From: Pampus argenteus
Lineage: Eukaryota; Chordata; Actinopteri; Scombriformes; Stromateidae
Direction of reading: 5' to 3'
Assembly (NCBI GenBank): GCA_036937835.1
Contig: CM072861.1
Span: 21,194,001 to 21,258,000, forward strand
Length of the DNA stretch: 64,000 bases
Part shown: piece after piece, positions 1-12,109 of the stretch
How the letters are laid out: every line of letters starts with the position of its first letter
Numbering within the stretch: the stretch's first letter is position 1
The notes under the pieces: model-generated
What the model was told of the DNA's origin: nothing
The model's database searches: none
What the model saw: only the letters and a program-made list of their open reading frames with translations
Program-made: the position numbers and the translations under genes

Positions 1-395
1 CACACACACACACACACACACTTAAAACACACAGTCTGGGTGTGTTCGGATGAAACAGTTCAGGTATCCTTGACACACCCCACATGTCAGCAGCAGCTTC
101 TATAAATAGAGATTCTGTAATGGTGTGCCAGGAAGGTAGAGGTGACGGGACGGGGGCCACGCCTCAGCCATCAACCCTGCGGAGGTACAAACATCAGGAC
201 GGTGAACTGGACCGGACGACCAGTCGAACACGGCACAGTGACGTCATTTCACGTGTCCGTTTTCACCTGTGTGACATGTATTCAGATGTGTTCCCTCAGG
301 GCACTCTGAATGTCCAAGGACATGTATCGCACTTTTGTGTCCTTCACTTTACACCACCACCTACTTCCCTCTTTCTCTCTGTCACACACGCATAC

Positions 396-400
<5 letters not shown>

Positions 401-443
<43 letters not shown>
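401..443 (+). repeat. (CA)n microsatellite
   Basis: About 21 CA units in an ablim3 intron; a further CA tract occupies bases 1-21 at the window edge. The rest of bases 1-655 is intron with no coding signal. Confidence 0.95.
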
Positions 444-447
<4 letters not shown>

Positions 448-655
448 TAACATATTTCTTCAAAGATCCCTGACCTACAGGGATCTTTGCTCTAATTATG
501 GCATGGAGGAGAATGGGTGGTTCTATAATGTGATTGCTGTATGCTGATGAAACAACTACAGAGAATGCTATGATGTCTTAATACATCATGAGGCCATTTG
601 TGGTCAGATGATATAGAGCAGAAAACATATGGAGATAATGACCTATGATGATAAT

Positions 656-785
656 TCTCCTCTCCTCTCCTCTCCTCTCCTCTCCTCTCCTCTCCTCTCC
701 TCTCCTCTCCTCTCCTCTCCTCTCCTCTCCTCTCCTCTCCTCTCCTCTCCTCTCCTCTCCTCTCCTCTCCTCTCCTCTCCTCTCC
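656..785 (+). repeat. (TCTCC)26 pentanucleotide satellite
   Basis: Twenty-six perfect TCTCC units end 7 nt before the AG acceptor of the ablim3 exon at 793. All units are pyrimidine, so the array forms the polypyrimidine tract. Confidence 0.97.
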
Positions 786-792
786 TCCTCAG

Positions 793-885
793 GCGGGAGG
801 GAAACATTACCATCCGACCTGCGCTCGCTGCGCCCGCTGTAACATGATGTTCAAAGAGGGAGAGGAAATGTACCTTACAGGTGAT

Positions 886-919
<34 letters not shown>

Positions 920-3900
920 TTACACTGGCTCATTTAATGGTATGTGGGAACACCCAGCACCAATCTGTCTTCTCTCCGTCTCGTTTTCACTCTTCTTCAG
1001 GATGTGAGGTGTGGCACCCATTATGCAAGCAGGCAGCGAGGGCAGAGAGGAGACTCAGGGTGAGATAGAATTTGAAATGACAATGTTAAAATAAAATGAA
1101 AAACTGCAATTTCCTCACAGTGTGCATTCTCCACTATCTGCTTTTCCTTTGTCTATCGGTACCTCACAGCACAGACGCCTGTCGGAGACCTCCATCTCTC
1201 CTCCAGGCTCCTCTATCGGCTCTCCCAGTAGAGTTATATGTGTAAGTAACTTATTTTGCAGCAGCTTGCAGCTGCCACCACGCTAACCTTAAAATCGCTA
1301 CACCAAAAACACAAGCACCAACCATAGTTTTGAATGATTAAGCACCAACCTGAGAGGCTGCTCACTCCCTTGGCCTGTTCACTACCTCTGTTGTCATAAG
1401 TGATGTGTCAGAAGTTAGAAAGAAGTAAGAAAATTATAAAGTATCTTGTTAACAACAAGAAACACTTGCTCTTTCTTTCGTCCCATGTTTTCTCATTGAG
1501 AATATTAACACAGTATTTGTGTGTTATACTGTGTTTCTGATGACCAGGCATCTTCACCCAAGAAGCATTGATTTGGTTATTTGCAGGTAAAAAGTCATCT
1601 AGATGTCGAGGTTAAAATTGGGCTAAATTTGGGTGAAAATGGCACATAGATGCAATATTCCCATAGATAGGAAGAAGGTCCTAAAACTTAAAGCACCACA
1701 AACAAATTATTCACCTTCATTGTAAGTTGAATGAAATTTCAAAGACAGATGTGTCAAAATCTGGACAGATATTAGAAAGAAATGTTTGATCCAATAATTT
1801 TTTTTCATCTTTGGACCTGCAGATCAACAAATCACTGCCTTCCTGTTGGCCATAAAAAAACACATATAAAAAAAGCTAGAAACGAATTAACATATCAGGT
1901 TAATGTGAAGGCTGTCACTCTGTCTCCTGCAGAGTTGGACCAGTTCTATTTCTTAGACTTCCGCCAGAATTGGAACGGTGTCCAACTGTGCTGCTTGGCA
2001 GACTGCTGAGTGTTGCTGCTTGTTGGCAGTATTGAAGCATGTGAAGGACTGTCTGCATGCAAGCAGGAGTCACCGCTCTGTGCTCAGCCCTGCTCTGCTC
2101 TGCTCTCGTCTCATAATCAATGACCTTTCTGTTTAAGGTGATGGATGAGGGAGAAATGCAGTGTAAGCACGCTTGTCCATACTGTCTCCTCTCCCACCCT
2201 ATTCTGTCTCTCTCTTGCTCTCTTTGCCTCCTCTGCTCTCTATCTCACACATGCTGAGCTCGTGAAGGTCAACAACCTACACTGCTGTCAGGTTTCTGCA
2301 GTGCACATGTGTACGTTTGATGAGCGACCACACACACACACACAGACGTATGTGCGTGTATGTGCTGCGTGTGTGCTTCATCAGCTCATTTCGGCCTCTC
2401 ACTCTTCTCACCGCTGCATGTTCTGCTCACCGTCACTGGTGGAGTTTCCATTTTACTTTGTTACTCTGCATTGTCCATGTGGTTGATGTTGGGTCTTGTT
2501 GCTGTTGTCTCTGTGTTTGGTGGGTGTATGTGTGTGTGTCCTCTCTCCAGGCCAGAGTGGAGAATGAGATCCTAAATTATAAGGACCTAGCTGCCCTGCC
2601 AAAGGTCAAGGCCATATATGAGGTCCAACAGCCAGACCTCATATCATCCTCATACCAGCCCTTCCACAGATACACCTTTGATGACAGGCTAGACACTTAC
2701 AGCTATGGGGAGGTACTTCTTGCTACACACTCCAGGCCAAAGTTAGCACTGGTCTCATCATTGGTCTGTATTCAGGGAAGGTTTTTTCAGATGGTGCACT
2801 GCTGTAAATAATGCATTTGCAGACATTTGAGCTTGAAAAGAAACTGTGTCATATGGTGTTTGATGGGCTCTTTATTTTTTTAATTCAAGTCTAAAAAATA
2901 AATGCAACAAAACAGGATTTAGAAACTTGCTATCTTAACAATTTTTAAACTTAAATAGTGCATAATTAGGAGCTCATTTGCATTTTCCCATTTCCCATTT
3001 TTCTCGTCATTAGAGGACATTGTTACTGTAAATAGCAGTGAACTGTGTCCTTACCATACTGTGATGTATGTGAAGTGACATAAAATCAGCGAATCTTACT
3101 TTATATTAAAAAATCTTGGTGTATTTTTTCAGATGTTTTAGATGTTGTTCAGATTGGTGGATTTTACGCATTCAGGAAATTCACATTCTTTTCTGGTAAA
3201 ATGCAAAAATACACCATACTTAAAGGAATAGTTCAACATTTTGGAAAGTACACTTCTTCGCTTTCTTGCCAGTAGATCAAAACCACTTAAAACCATGTGT
3301 CTATGCCAAATGTGAAGCAAGATCCAGCAGGCGATTAGCTTAGCTTAGCACAAAGACAGCCTGTCTCTGTCCAAATATATATATATATATATAAAATATT
3401 GTTTTTGTTAAACCACTGTGCTCCATTATAAATGATAACTCTTCTCTCTCCACTGATTCTCCAGTCACTTGGGACACTCTCTCCCTATTCTCAGGTAAGA
3501 ATGCTTTTCCTCCCAGCATGAGTAGCAGATCACTTAAAACGAGTTTAAACAAGTGTCTCCTCTTGGCTCCCCGCTCCTCTTTCACTTCTACTGCTTCTCT
3601 TTCGTCTCTCTAGGACTACGACAGCCTGGATATAAGGCAGAGACGATGCTCCAGTCCAGGTTATATTGACTCCCCAACATACAGTCGTCAAGGCATGTCA
3701 CCTATCATGCCTCGCTCTCCGCAGCACTACGGCTGTCCCGGTGAGTCAAACGCCATTTATTCCTGGTTTTCTGCATATGTCGTTTTTGTCAAAATGCACT
3801 TTGAATAAAAATTTCTGGTCGCAAGAATGTTTTAATTTTGAAGATTCTAGTTAAGTGAAGTAAAGAATAAACAATTTAAGAAATATGTCAATTCTTATGC

Positions 3901-6900
3901 AAAGAATGAGATGAGAAGGCCGATACGTCCTCGTGAATAGAGCCCCTGTTTTCAGTCTTAATGCTAAGCTAAGCATGAGGACGTATCGATCCTCTGTATC
4001 CAACTCTTAGCAAGAAAGCAAATAAGCATATTTCCCAAAATACTGAACTGTTCCTTTATGAGAGATCAAATTACTTCTCATTTCCATCAGTTTGTCATTG
4101 CCGCTATTATATTTGTATGCACTCATTTATTATCAGTGGTGACAAAACATGAACAGATTCGCCGTCTCAGGACAGAATGTCTTTCTTCACTACCACATAC
4201 GTTGCTGTTGCTCCTTGGCTGTCATTTCATTTAACTCTTACACGTGTGCATTGACACTGTAGTTACCGTCAGTCTGTTACTGCCGCGCTGCGGACAAGTC
4301 AATAATCTTTGTCATTACACAAGTGGAAAAGTTAATATTTAAAGTCACTTTGTAATTTGAGTGAATGTTTGGTCCTCTTGGGATTTCACCTGTATGGATG
4401 CGACCTGTGTTGAGACACTTCCTTCATCTTCATGCTTCATGTTTCCTTTGCTGTGATTGGCTATGGCTGGCTGCAGGCTCTGAGAGTGGCAGGAGTTCAC
4501 CATATTACGGCCACGATGGGCGGTCAAGCACACCCACCACAAACCAGCCCCCTAAACATTTTCATGTACCAGGTAGGACTACACATTGCACCACTCAAAA
4601 TCTCATGAGCTTTAATTCACTAAATGCAAATCATTCAGAAATTTTAACTTCTGCGGGAACGAGAGCGTATGGAAAGTATGACCAAGTCGTATTTTTTTTT
4701 ATACCACACATATTTGCTCTGGCGTATTCTTCCCCTCATACTGCACCTTTACCTTCCTTTATTAACATCCCTCCGACTTCTCCTTCCTTCCATCCCGTCA
4801 TCCCTACAGAAAGTCACACCCTCTCCTCTTTCTACTCCTCCACGTCTCACCTGTCCATGTCCTCTTTCTCTCCTCAGCCACAGGGGACCCCAACATCTAC
4901 AGGAAGGCTCCCATCTATACGAGAACGGGTACAGTGCAGTTAGCCCCGCCTTAGCCTGCCTGTCCTCTCAGTTTAGTCATGCTGTGTTTGAGTACTCGAC
5001 ATAGACGGGGGTTTTTTTTTCTGATCTATTGATGGTTTTTTTTTCAGGAGCCCCCTCGTGATTTAGTATTGATTCGTATTGATGTTCCAATTATTATTGA
5101 AACTGAAGCCGTCACAAACAAAACCAGATTAATGGAATAAATAAAGGATTGTTACTGTGTTAAAAAGTGCACAAAGGAAGAAAAAAAAAATCGAGTTTGA
5201 CTCGTGCAGCTCTTGCATTAGTAAGTGGCTGATTGTAAAAGAGCAATGTCTGTATAACGGAGCACAGCCCTGCTTATGCGTGCAGTTTCCGCAGCACAAC
5301 AGGTTCTTGTCTGCAGGGTTGGAGCAGGCCATGAATGAAGCGAAGGTTGCTCAGGCGTGACAAGTGTTTGAGTACATGGGACTCAGAGGACACACAATTC
5401 ACTAGAATAGACCAGAACAATGGAACAAAGCACAGTGGAAAACTGTTTTATAATGAAATTCATGTTTTCTGTGATGACCTCTGCTTTTTGTTAGCCAGCA
5501 GTCAGCGTATGATTTAAAAAAAAAAAAAGATGCTACTCGGATTTGTTTTTAAGGAACAGGCAGCTGCTGTGTTCATTTTTGCAGAAAAACTATTATGTGG
5601 GAAGGCGGGCTGATTTCTTAATTGTGTGGATTTATGTTGTCGCTCCGTCAAACAGCACAGCAACGCGGTTAACACGAGATGCTATTTTTGTCTTTTTTTA
5701 AGTCATTAAACTTAAATGCACTTTAGCCATCTGTGTAACGTGCTTCGGTATAAACATTCAGAAGAGAAAGATCCACTAACCCCCCCCCCTCCTCCTAACA
5801 TTACATTGCTAAAAGGCTTTGAAGAAGATAGTTTATCTTTTCTTGTTGTCCTGCATGTTCCTCTGTTGTGTACGTGTTGTTGTTTCTGGGTTAGTTAGTG
5901 AACGTGAATAGACACTTTCACCCTTCTATACGTTTCTCAGCTGTTATTAGTACATCACTGGCCGTAATGACACAGTTTTGCATATAATAATAATAATAAT
6001 AATAATAATACATTTTATTTAAAAAGCACTTTTCTAGATACTTAAAGACACTTTACATAAAAAAGAACGTCAAATCAGTAAAAAAGTAATATGATTCGGC
6101 ATTTAAATGTCAATGGCAAGTTTGAAAAAGCGTTCATTGTCAGAACGCTGACATTTAGCACACACTTCAACATCAGTCACATTGATCCTTCTGGTACTTT
6201 ATGTCTTCCTAAACAGCTATTGATTATTATTTTCTCTTGTTTCAGCACTAAACACGATTGATGTGAATGGAAACAGACAACTACAGACACGTGTGAAGTC
6301 ATGCTGCAGTGTGCAACAGAGGCCTTTTATGTACTATTCAGCTAATACGTTTACTACCTGTATGGATGTACCTGTAAGGCTGCATCAAACCCCTGTTTTT
6401 TCGGCTTTGTCTTTGTGTCTTTGCACTCTGTAGCAAACCTCTATATTGTCTCACATGGAGACACTCCAATAATATTTCCCTTTTCCTTTCAACTCCTTTT
6501 TATTTTATTGCATCCAATCACTTTTTATCACTCCCCTCCACCTCCTGCTCCACTTTACCCGGTGAACTTGCTCACTGTAAGTACCTCAGTACTCCTCTTC
6601 ACAGTTTTGCTCTGTCGGTAGATGGATATTGTATATATGTGTTTGTGCGTACAGTATGTGTGTCTCTCTTACTGTGTTGGTCATCCCATGTCCATATTGT
6701 ACTTACCCTGACCGAAGTCATCTCGTCTCCGAGCTGAACGTGTGTCCAAAAGACGAGAACGTCTGTGTGATTCATCATGTATAAAGGAATTCAATAGATC
6801 ATGGATCGGGGCTGGCATGGCTAATGGCTAACAGAGTGAAGAGCAATCTGTCTGACATTAGACTGCATGTCACTGCCATTGACTTCCATTGACTGTGCTT

Positions 6901-9900
6901 TAGTGCAGAGTGGCATCAATATCATCGCCTTGCAGCACTCATGAAATAACCGCGTGCCTCAGGCTGAGCGGTAACTGAACTCACATTAATGCTCGTTATT
7001 TTCATGCAATTGGCTGGAATATTGATCTTCTCTGACAAGAGTGGTGGGAGGATAACTGTTAGATATGTCGTGTAAATGTACTCCACTCGCTGTGCATCAT
7101 TAACACATTTTCCTCTTGAACGGTGCATTTAAAGGAATAGTTCAGCATTTTTGGGAAATACGCTTATTCACTTTACTGAGAGCTAGATAAGGAGACTGAC
7201 TGTATCTATCTGTAAAAACAAAAACAAAAAAAGTTTTAAATATCAACTAAAGCTCACTAGTAAACACAGTGACTCTTTATGGTGTGTTGTTATTGGGCTT
7301 GACAGGTAGCTAGCAGAAAACACAAGGAATACTGTAGCACACAACTTACCTGGTAAAACCAGAATTTGATGTTTTTATAAATTATATAAACACAAGATAT
7401 AGCCTAACATGTTGAATACTGATAGGCAGACAAACATTTCACAGACAAATATCAGAGTGGTATCAATCTCCTCATCCAGCTCAGGGCAAGAAAGTGAATA
7501 AACATATTTCCCAAAAATGTTGTACTATCCCTTTAATAGAATTACCAGTTTACGTCAGTTCTGTTCCCTTTTCTCTCCTAACTTAATCCATTTGTTCACA
7601 GACAATCATTTGGATGCAGCCACCAAAAGCAGGACCAGTGAGGACATCCTCAGATCCTCCAGACTGTCCACCTACTCTCCTGAGCCATACAGCCAATCAG
7701 AATCCGACTACTACCAGTACACCAGCTCCCCCAGGGGTAGGAAAACACTCATTTACTATGTTTTATAGTATTTGTTTATTTACCACAGGACCATATACAT
7801 AGGAGTACAGTTCATTTTGTACTCTGTTGCTGGCTTCCAATCTGAGCTCTGCATTCACACAAGGGAACCTCTTTTATCTCTTTCCCCTCTCAGCCTATCG
7901 GATGCCGAGAAGGCGGTTCTCGACAGGAGGAGATGAAGAGAGTTGGAGTCATAGTCTTCAAAGAGTAAGCGCTTCATTATTATCTGTCTCCTTTTTCTTC
8001 AACATCGGATACCAGCACCCTCCCCCCCACTCACACACACACACTCGTCAGAAATACCCATAAATATTGCACTTTTTACAGTATCGTACCTAAACTATCC
8101 TCCATTCCTTTATTTGCTTTCCTCACCATCTTGTGTTCACTGTACATTAAATTAGCAGTTCTCCCTAGTGTATATGTCTTCATTCTCCCCCCCCATTCTG
8201 CCTCTTCCCTCACTCCCTGTGCCTCTCTCAGATTGGGAGTGGCATCGGGAGGCTGATCCTAAAGGAGGAGATGAAAGCCAGATCTGGTTCCTATGACAAC
8301 GACCCCTGGGGCAGTGCGAGGAATTCTCGTAGTGGGAGCAAGGAAACGCTGAACACTACAGGCTATGGCACCACGGCGTACAACAACACTGTCAACGGAT
8401 GTAAGCATCCACCCTGCCCCCCCCCCTACGCATCTCCCCCCTTTGTCTCGCTGTACTTTCTGTTTATTCAAGTTTGCGCACCTCTCACTGTATATCTGTG
8501 CAGCCATGTCTACGTCCCTCCCATTGTGCGTGTATGTCGCCATAAGAGCTTTTTTATGAGCTTCAGTATCTGCTGTCATCAAGGTTTAGGGCAAGGGCGG
8601 TGAGGTTGTGGACACAGGTCAGGGAGGGTCATGGCTGATGCAGGGGAGGGGGGAGCGGGTTCGGGGTGGGCAGTTCATTAAGATGGAAAGATGTCAAGAG
8701 GGTTTAAACAGCTGCTGCTGTCGAACCTGTCGCAGACCAGCAGCAGCAGCAGCAGCAGATGTGGCCTGTTGTTTGTTTTGGGAATATCTGATCACACTGA
8801 TCTGAACGTTTCACGCTTACTGAAAGCAGAACGTTCAACCAGATGTTCCAGATGTGATGAAGCAGGAATGGATGGCCTAAATCTACACAGGCTGCTTACT
8901 TTTTGTTAGGCCAAGCTTCACTGATCATGCAGAATATTAGGACTGTTATTTAAACCCGCTGAAATTCAGACACCAGCTTCTCTTCATCTCTGTCCTACTC
9001 TCTTTCAGGCGCTTTCTTTTCCCCTCTTTGCTCCATCTATTTTGCCACCTCCCTCTTCACTTTGCCTTCTTTTCCCTCCTACTCTGTCTCCAGATATCTC
9101 TCTCTCCCTCTATATTCCTCTCTGTTAACTCTCTATCCATAGCCATCCATCTATCTGTGTATCTATCTCACTCTCGCACTCTCACAGCTGGTGTCCCATA
9201 TCCTGGTTTATTTATGAGCAGTAAGATCCCTCATTAAAGCTGTTTCTCAGATGGGAGGGGACACAACTGAATGGCACTCTGTTGGCTACGGTTGAAAGGA
9301 AACAAAGGCTTGTAACCATACAAGCACAGTTAGATGGCGGAGCGAGCAATGTGTCTCATTTTGCTTGTGTTGTTTGTATGTTTTTTTTTTCATTATGATT
9401 CCTCTCCTCCTTCCCTAAACCAGTCTTGCCTGGCCTCTTTCTGCCTTATTGCACCTTTTGATGTTTTGTGCTCCTTGTTTGATGGTCTTGTTTGATGTCA
9501 TGAAACTCTCTATCTTTTTTTTTTTCTTTTTTTTTCTTTCACAGCTCCTCGATCTCAGTACAGCACTGATAGTGGTGAGTTCATTAAATTCCCAGCATGT
9601 AGATCACCTCAGTCCACGGGTCTAGTCCATTTAAATACGCCCTGTTTTAAAATATAATCTTTTGAGTGGAGGCTGTGATTCGTATATAAATGATGTATTT
9701 GAGCTGAATTCAATGACCCGACAGCCACGAGGCTCCAGTTTTACGTAGTGGGCACAGCTGGAAATGTCAAAAAATCTTTTGTTAGTGGTGAGCGCCATCT
9801 TCTGGCACTGACTGGGCACATAAATCTGATTTTAATATGCCAAACTGCTTGAAAATAATTGGAAATTAAAGTCACTGTTGTCTTGACTGTAGTAACAGTT

Positions 9901-10755
9901 AACTACTGCTTTCTGTATTACAGATTTTGTTTGTAAGTCAGCTTCACTACCAGGATATGGACGCAACGGCATCCAGAGGGTGAGACAATGACGTGATTAA
10001 ATGTTAAATAATCTGTTATCATTTCCAACCATTACTTATGTTTATGCATTATTTTAGTCTAAAATATGCCTCTGTCTGTTCTTGTTTTTTAACTCATTGT
10101 CCCTCTTTGCATCTGCAGCCTCAGAGTGCAGATTGCTACCAGTACCAGTATGACAGTGAGGTCAACTGGGGAAGCAGAGGTAATTAATATGAATTTAAAA
10201 CATGTTTTTCACATTAATGTAAGTTTTTAATTCAGTGATTTCTCTATTGTGCTGACTTAATTGTCTTTCTCTTTACTCACAGCAGAATACAAGGTAAGGA
10301 TTAAACAGAATATTTCATGTAGGTTAGCCTACATAAAGCATAATAATAATCCCAGTGTTATTATCAGGAAGTCTCTGAAGTGAGATAAAGCATGACTGCG
10401 TCTCCATTTCCCTGCAGATTTACCCCTATGAAGCGCTTATTGTCACCACCAGAGGGCGCAACAGGCTGCCCAAAGATGTAGACAGAGCCAGGCTAGAGGT
10501 AAGTTATGAATGGGTCGTTACACCTGACAGCGGTGGGAGGAAGTTGTCCCTGTTTGAGGTTAAATAATGGTCAAGTAGAGGTATATGAGGTCGGTATAAT
10601 CTGTTAACAGTGTGTCTTCTCTCTGTCCCTGTGTCTCCCAGCGTCACCTGTCCCCAGAGGAGTTTGTTCATGTGTTTGGCATGACCATAGAAGATTTTGA
10701 CCGGCTGGCTCTGTGGAAGAGGAATGAGTTAAAGAAACAGGCCCGTCTCTTTTAA
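793..10755 (+). CDS. ablim3: Actin-binding LIM protein 3, 3' portion (17 coding exons)
   Basis: Cytoskeletal scaffold that binds F-actin through a C-terminal villin headpiece and partners through N-terminal LIM domains. Coding exons: 793-880, 1001-1059, 1170-1241, 2551-2712, 3465-3494, 3614-3740, 4477-4572, 4878-4928, 7602-7736, 7894-7964, 8232-8400, 9545-9574, 9924-9979, 10119-10179, 10283-10293, 10418-10498, 10642-10755. All boundaries are GT-AG and all phases agree, giving 470 codons plus stop. The first exons hold the end of the last LIM domain ([21 protein letters not shown]). Then come [28 protein letters not shown] and a Ser/Tyr-rich linker, with [11 protein letters not shown] in exon 8232-8400. 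The last exon is the headpiece, ending ELKKQARLF. The headpiece and the [14 protein letters not shown] segment fit ABLIM3 better than ABLIM1 or ABLIM2, and afap1l1 as neighbour agrees with human 5q32. LIM1-3 and the promoter lie upstream of the window. Intact as far as seen. Confidence 0.93.
887..916 (+). repeat. (CA)15 just after an ablim3 donor
   Basis: A perfect CA tract begins 6 nt into the intron after exon 793-880, right behind the GTGATG donor. Confidence 0.95.
3221..3363 (+). mobile_element. Foldback MITE, left-half copy
   Basis: Begins with the terminal motif GGAATAGTTCAACATTTTGG and runs through GATTAGCTTAGCTTAGCAC. The same termini recur, in both orientations, at several other places in the window. 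It lies in the ablim3 intron before exon 3465-3494. Confidence 0.7.
3905..4058 (-). mobile_element. Foldback MITE, right-half copy (inverted)
   Basis: Contains TTATGCTAAGCTAAGC-like and AAGAAAGCAAATAAGCATAT motifs, ending in the inverted terminal motif (CTGAACTGTTCCTTTA). It is inverted relative to the copy at 3221-3363, and two ablim3 exons lie between them. Confidence 0.7.
4477..4928 (+). other. ablim3: Two phase-1/phase-1 cassette exons of ablim3
   Basis: Exons 4477-4572 (96 bp) and 4878-4928 (51 bp) both begin and end in phase 1, so either or both can be skipped without changing frame. They encode [20 protein letters not shown] and NIYRKAPIY, which resemble the HFH(V/I)P...INIYRKPPIY segment of ABLIM1 and ABLIM2. 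From memory the human canonical ABLIM3 isoform lacks this segment. Direct joining of exon 3614-3740 to 7602-7736 also keeps the frame. The open reading frames and splice sites are visible; alternative use is inferred. Confidence 0.75.
5978..6065 (+). repeat. Dispersed (TAA)n-linked repeat fragment
   Basis: (TAA)n followed by TACATTTTATTTAAAAAGCA and an ACTTTACA end, in the ablim3 intron 4929-7601. A diverged relative lies at 57736-57800 (ATAATACACTTTATTGATGC then GTGTTTTACA). The element family was not identified. Confidence 0.45.
7131..7534. mobile_element. Foldback MITE with both ends
   Basis: About 400 bp, beginning AAAGGAATAGTTCAGCATTT and ending with the inverted version (AATGTTGTACTATCCCTTT). 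It sits in the 2.7-kb ablim3 intron, 68 bp before exon 7602-7736. The interior matches the other copies at GCTCACTAG and ATCAGAGTGGTATCAAT. Confidence 0.75.
10281..10293 (+). other. ablim3: ablim3 microexon with tandem (NAGNAG) acceptor
   Basis: The acceptor reads CAGCAG before AATACAAG and the GTAAGG donor. Using the first AG gives an 11-nt exon encoding (R)AEYK. Using the second gives an 8-nt exon encoding (R)EYK, the form I remember from human ABLIM3 (MREYK). Both keep phase 1 in and phase 0 out, so one Ala is optional. An exon this small depends on flanking intronic enhancers. Confidence 0.8.
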
Positions 10756-11613
10756 TAATGTACTGACGTCGGTCAAATACTGCCATAAGTACAGCAAGAG
10801 ACTCGGCAAAGCTGTAGAGAGAAAAGAAAGAGTTAAGAAGACTTCTACTTGTTTTCACTGCCATGGCTGAGAACCTGTTCTACATCTCCTCATATATGAC
10901 GAACCAAATTCTGGTCACACCACAGCGTTGGACCTCTGGGATCCGGAGGGAAGGCCGCAAGAGACATTATGCACAGATGTACTGATAAACCGTTAGATGG
11001 TCGCCAGTGAAGCTGTGTCTGTGTGCTGGACTGGTGTGTAAGCAATAGGCGCGGATGCCATGTACAGTAATGTTGTGCTTTTCTTAAGCCTGGATGAAGG
11101 ATGGATGAAGGTATGACTGTGCCCCTATAAGGCCACATGAGGGGATTTCTGTGACCAGAGCCGCAGGAACTATAAAACACTATGAGGAGACTTTTGGCTT
11201 TGCCTTATTTGTTATGCTCTCTTAGTTATGAGTGTGCAGCACCAGCAATCTGAATGAGTAGAATGTAGTCACAGTATATCATTTATGACACTTTACCAGT
11301 GTGAATGATTAGATGACAGGAATGAATGAATGAGTGAGAACACATTTTTGCTTTGGTACATAAGGATGCATTTTGATTACCCAATCCATCTGTTTTGCTA
11401 TCTTAACACAAAATACTGTGTCCCCTCTGGTTTACATCAATTGATATATAGAAACAAACGAGAAAGCAATGGGGAGGTGGACAAAAACATTACAAATTGT
11501 ATGTGTGAACTGCATTGATTTATGTGAACATGAAAAACCAAAGTGAGAATGCAAAATATACAGATTAGCAGATCGTCTCCGTGTATGTTCTGGTTACATA
11601 GTTAAAGGTCACC

Positions 11614-11619
11614 AATAAA
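11614..11619 (+). terminator. ablim3: Candidate ablim3 poly(A) signal
   Basis: AATAAA lies about 860 bp after the ablim3 stop codon, with a GT-containing stretch just downstream. No open frame of note occurs between 10756 and here, so this stretch is read as 3' UTR. A second AATAAA-rich, A-rich site lies near 11950-11970 and could be an alternative end. Confidence 0.5.
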
Positions 11620-12109
11620 TACAGTACACTGTGCATCTGTAAGGTAACCTATAAGAGTGTGCGATCCAGTAGATTTAATAGAAACACAGATTCAGTCCTC
11701 CAGTTGTTTCCCAGCTCATTGCAATAGGATGGTGACTATATGTTTTAGAATGAGGGCAGTAGTCATCCATACGTTTTACTATTATTTATATTGTTTTAGA
11801 ATGATGATAATCCAATAATAATTTTGTAGCTACAGAGATTATATTCACTCACAATGAAACGCTCTGCAAGATATTTACCGGTAACATACTGACAAAGACC
11901 CAGGGTTGTTGTTGAAGAGTCTTTGAATACTGTTATTTTTGATTTTGTCACTAAAAAAAATAAAATAAACTTAAAATTAAATTCAGTCTTATTTTTTTAT
12001 CTGTAGAACCATCCACACATGGAAAATATACTTTATGTTGGTAAATAAGATTTTTTTTTTTTTTGATGAAAGGATGAGTGTGTTTTGGATGAAAGGATAA
12101 ATATCGCTT

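Noticed and set aside
84..547. Open frames of 129 and 70 codons
   Set aside because: Open only because of the (CA)n tract; no domain and no splice logic. This is ablim3 intron.
643..933. Long open frames across the TCTCC array on both strands
   Set aside because: They are translations of the pentanucleotide satellite (period 5 gives stop-free frames). The real coding exon starts at 793.
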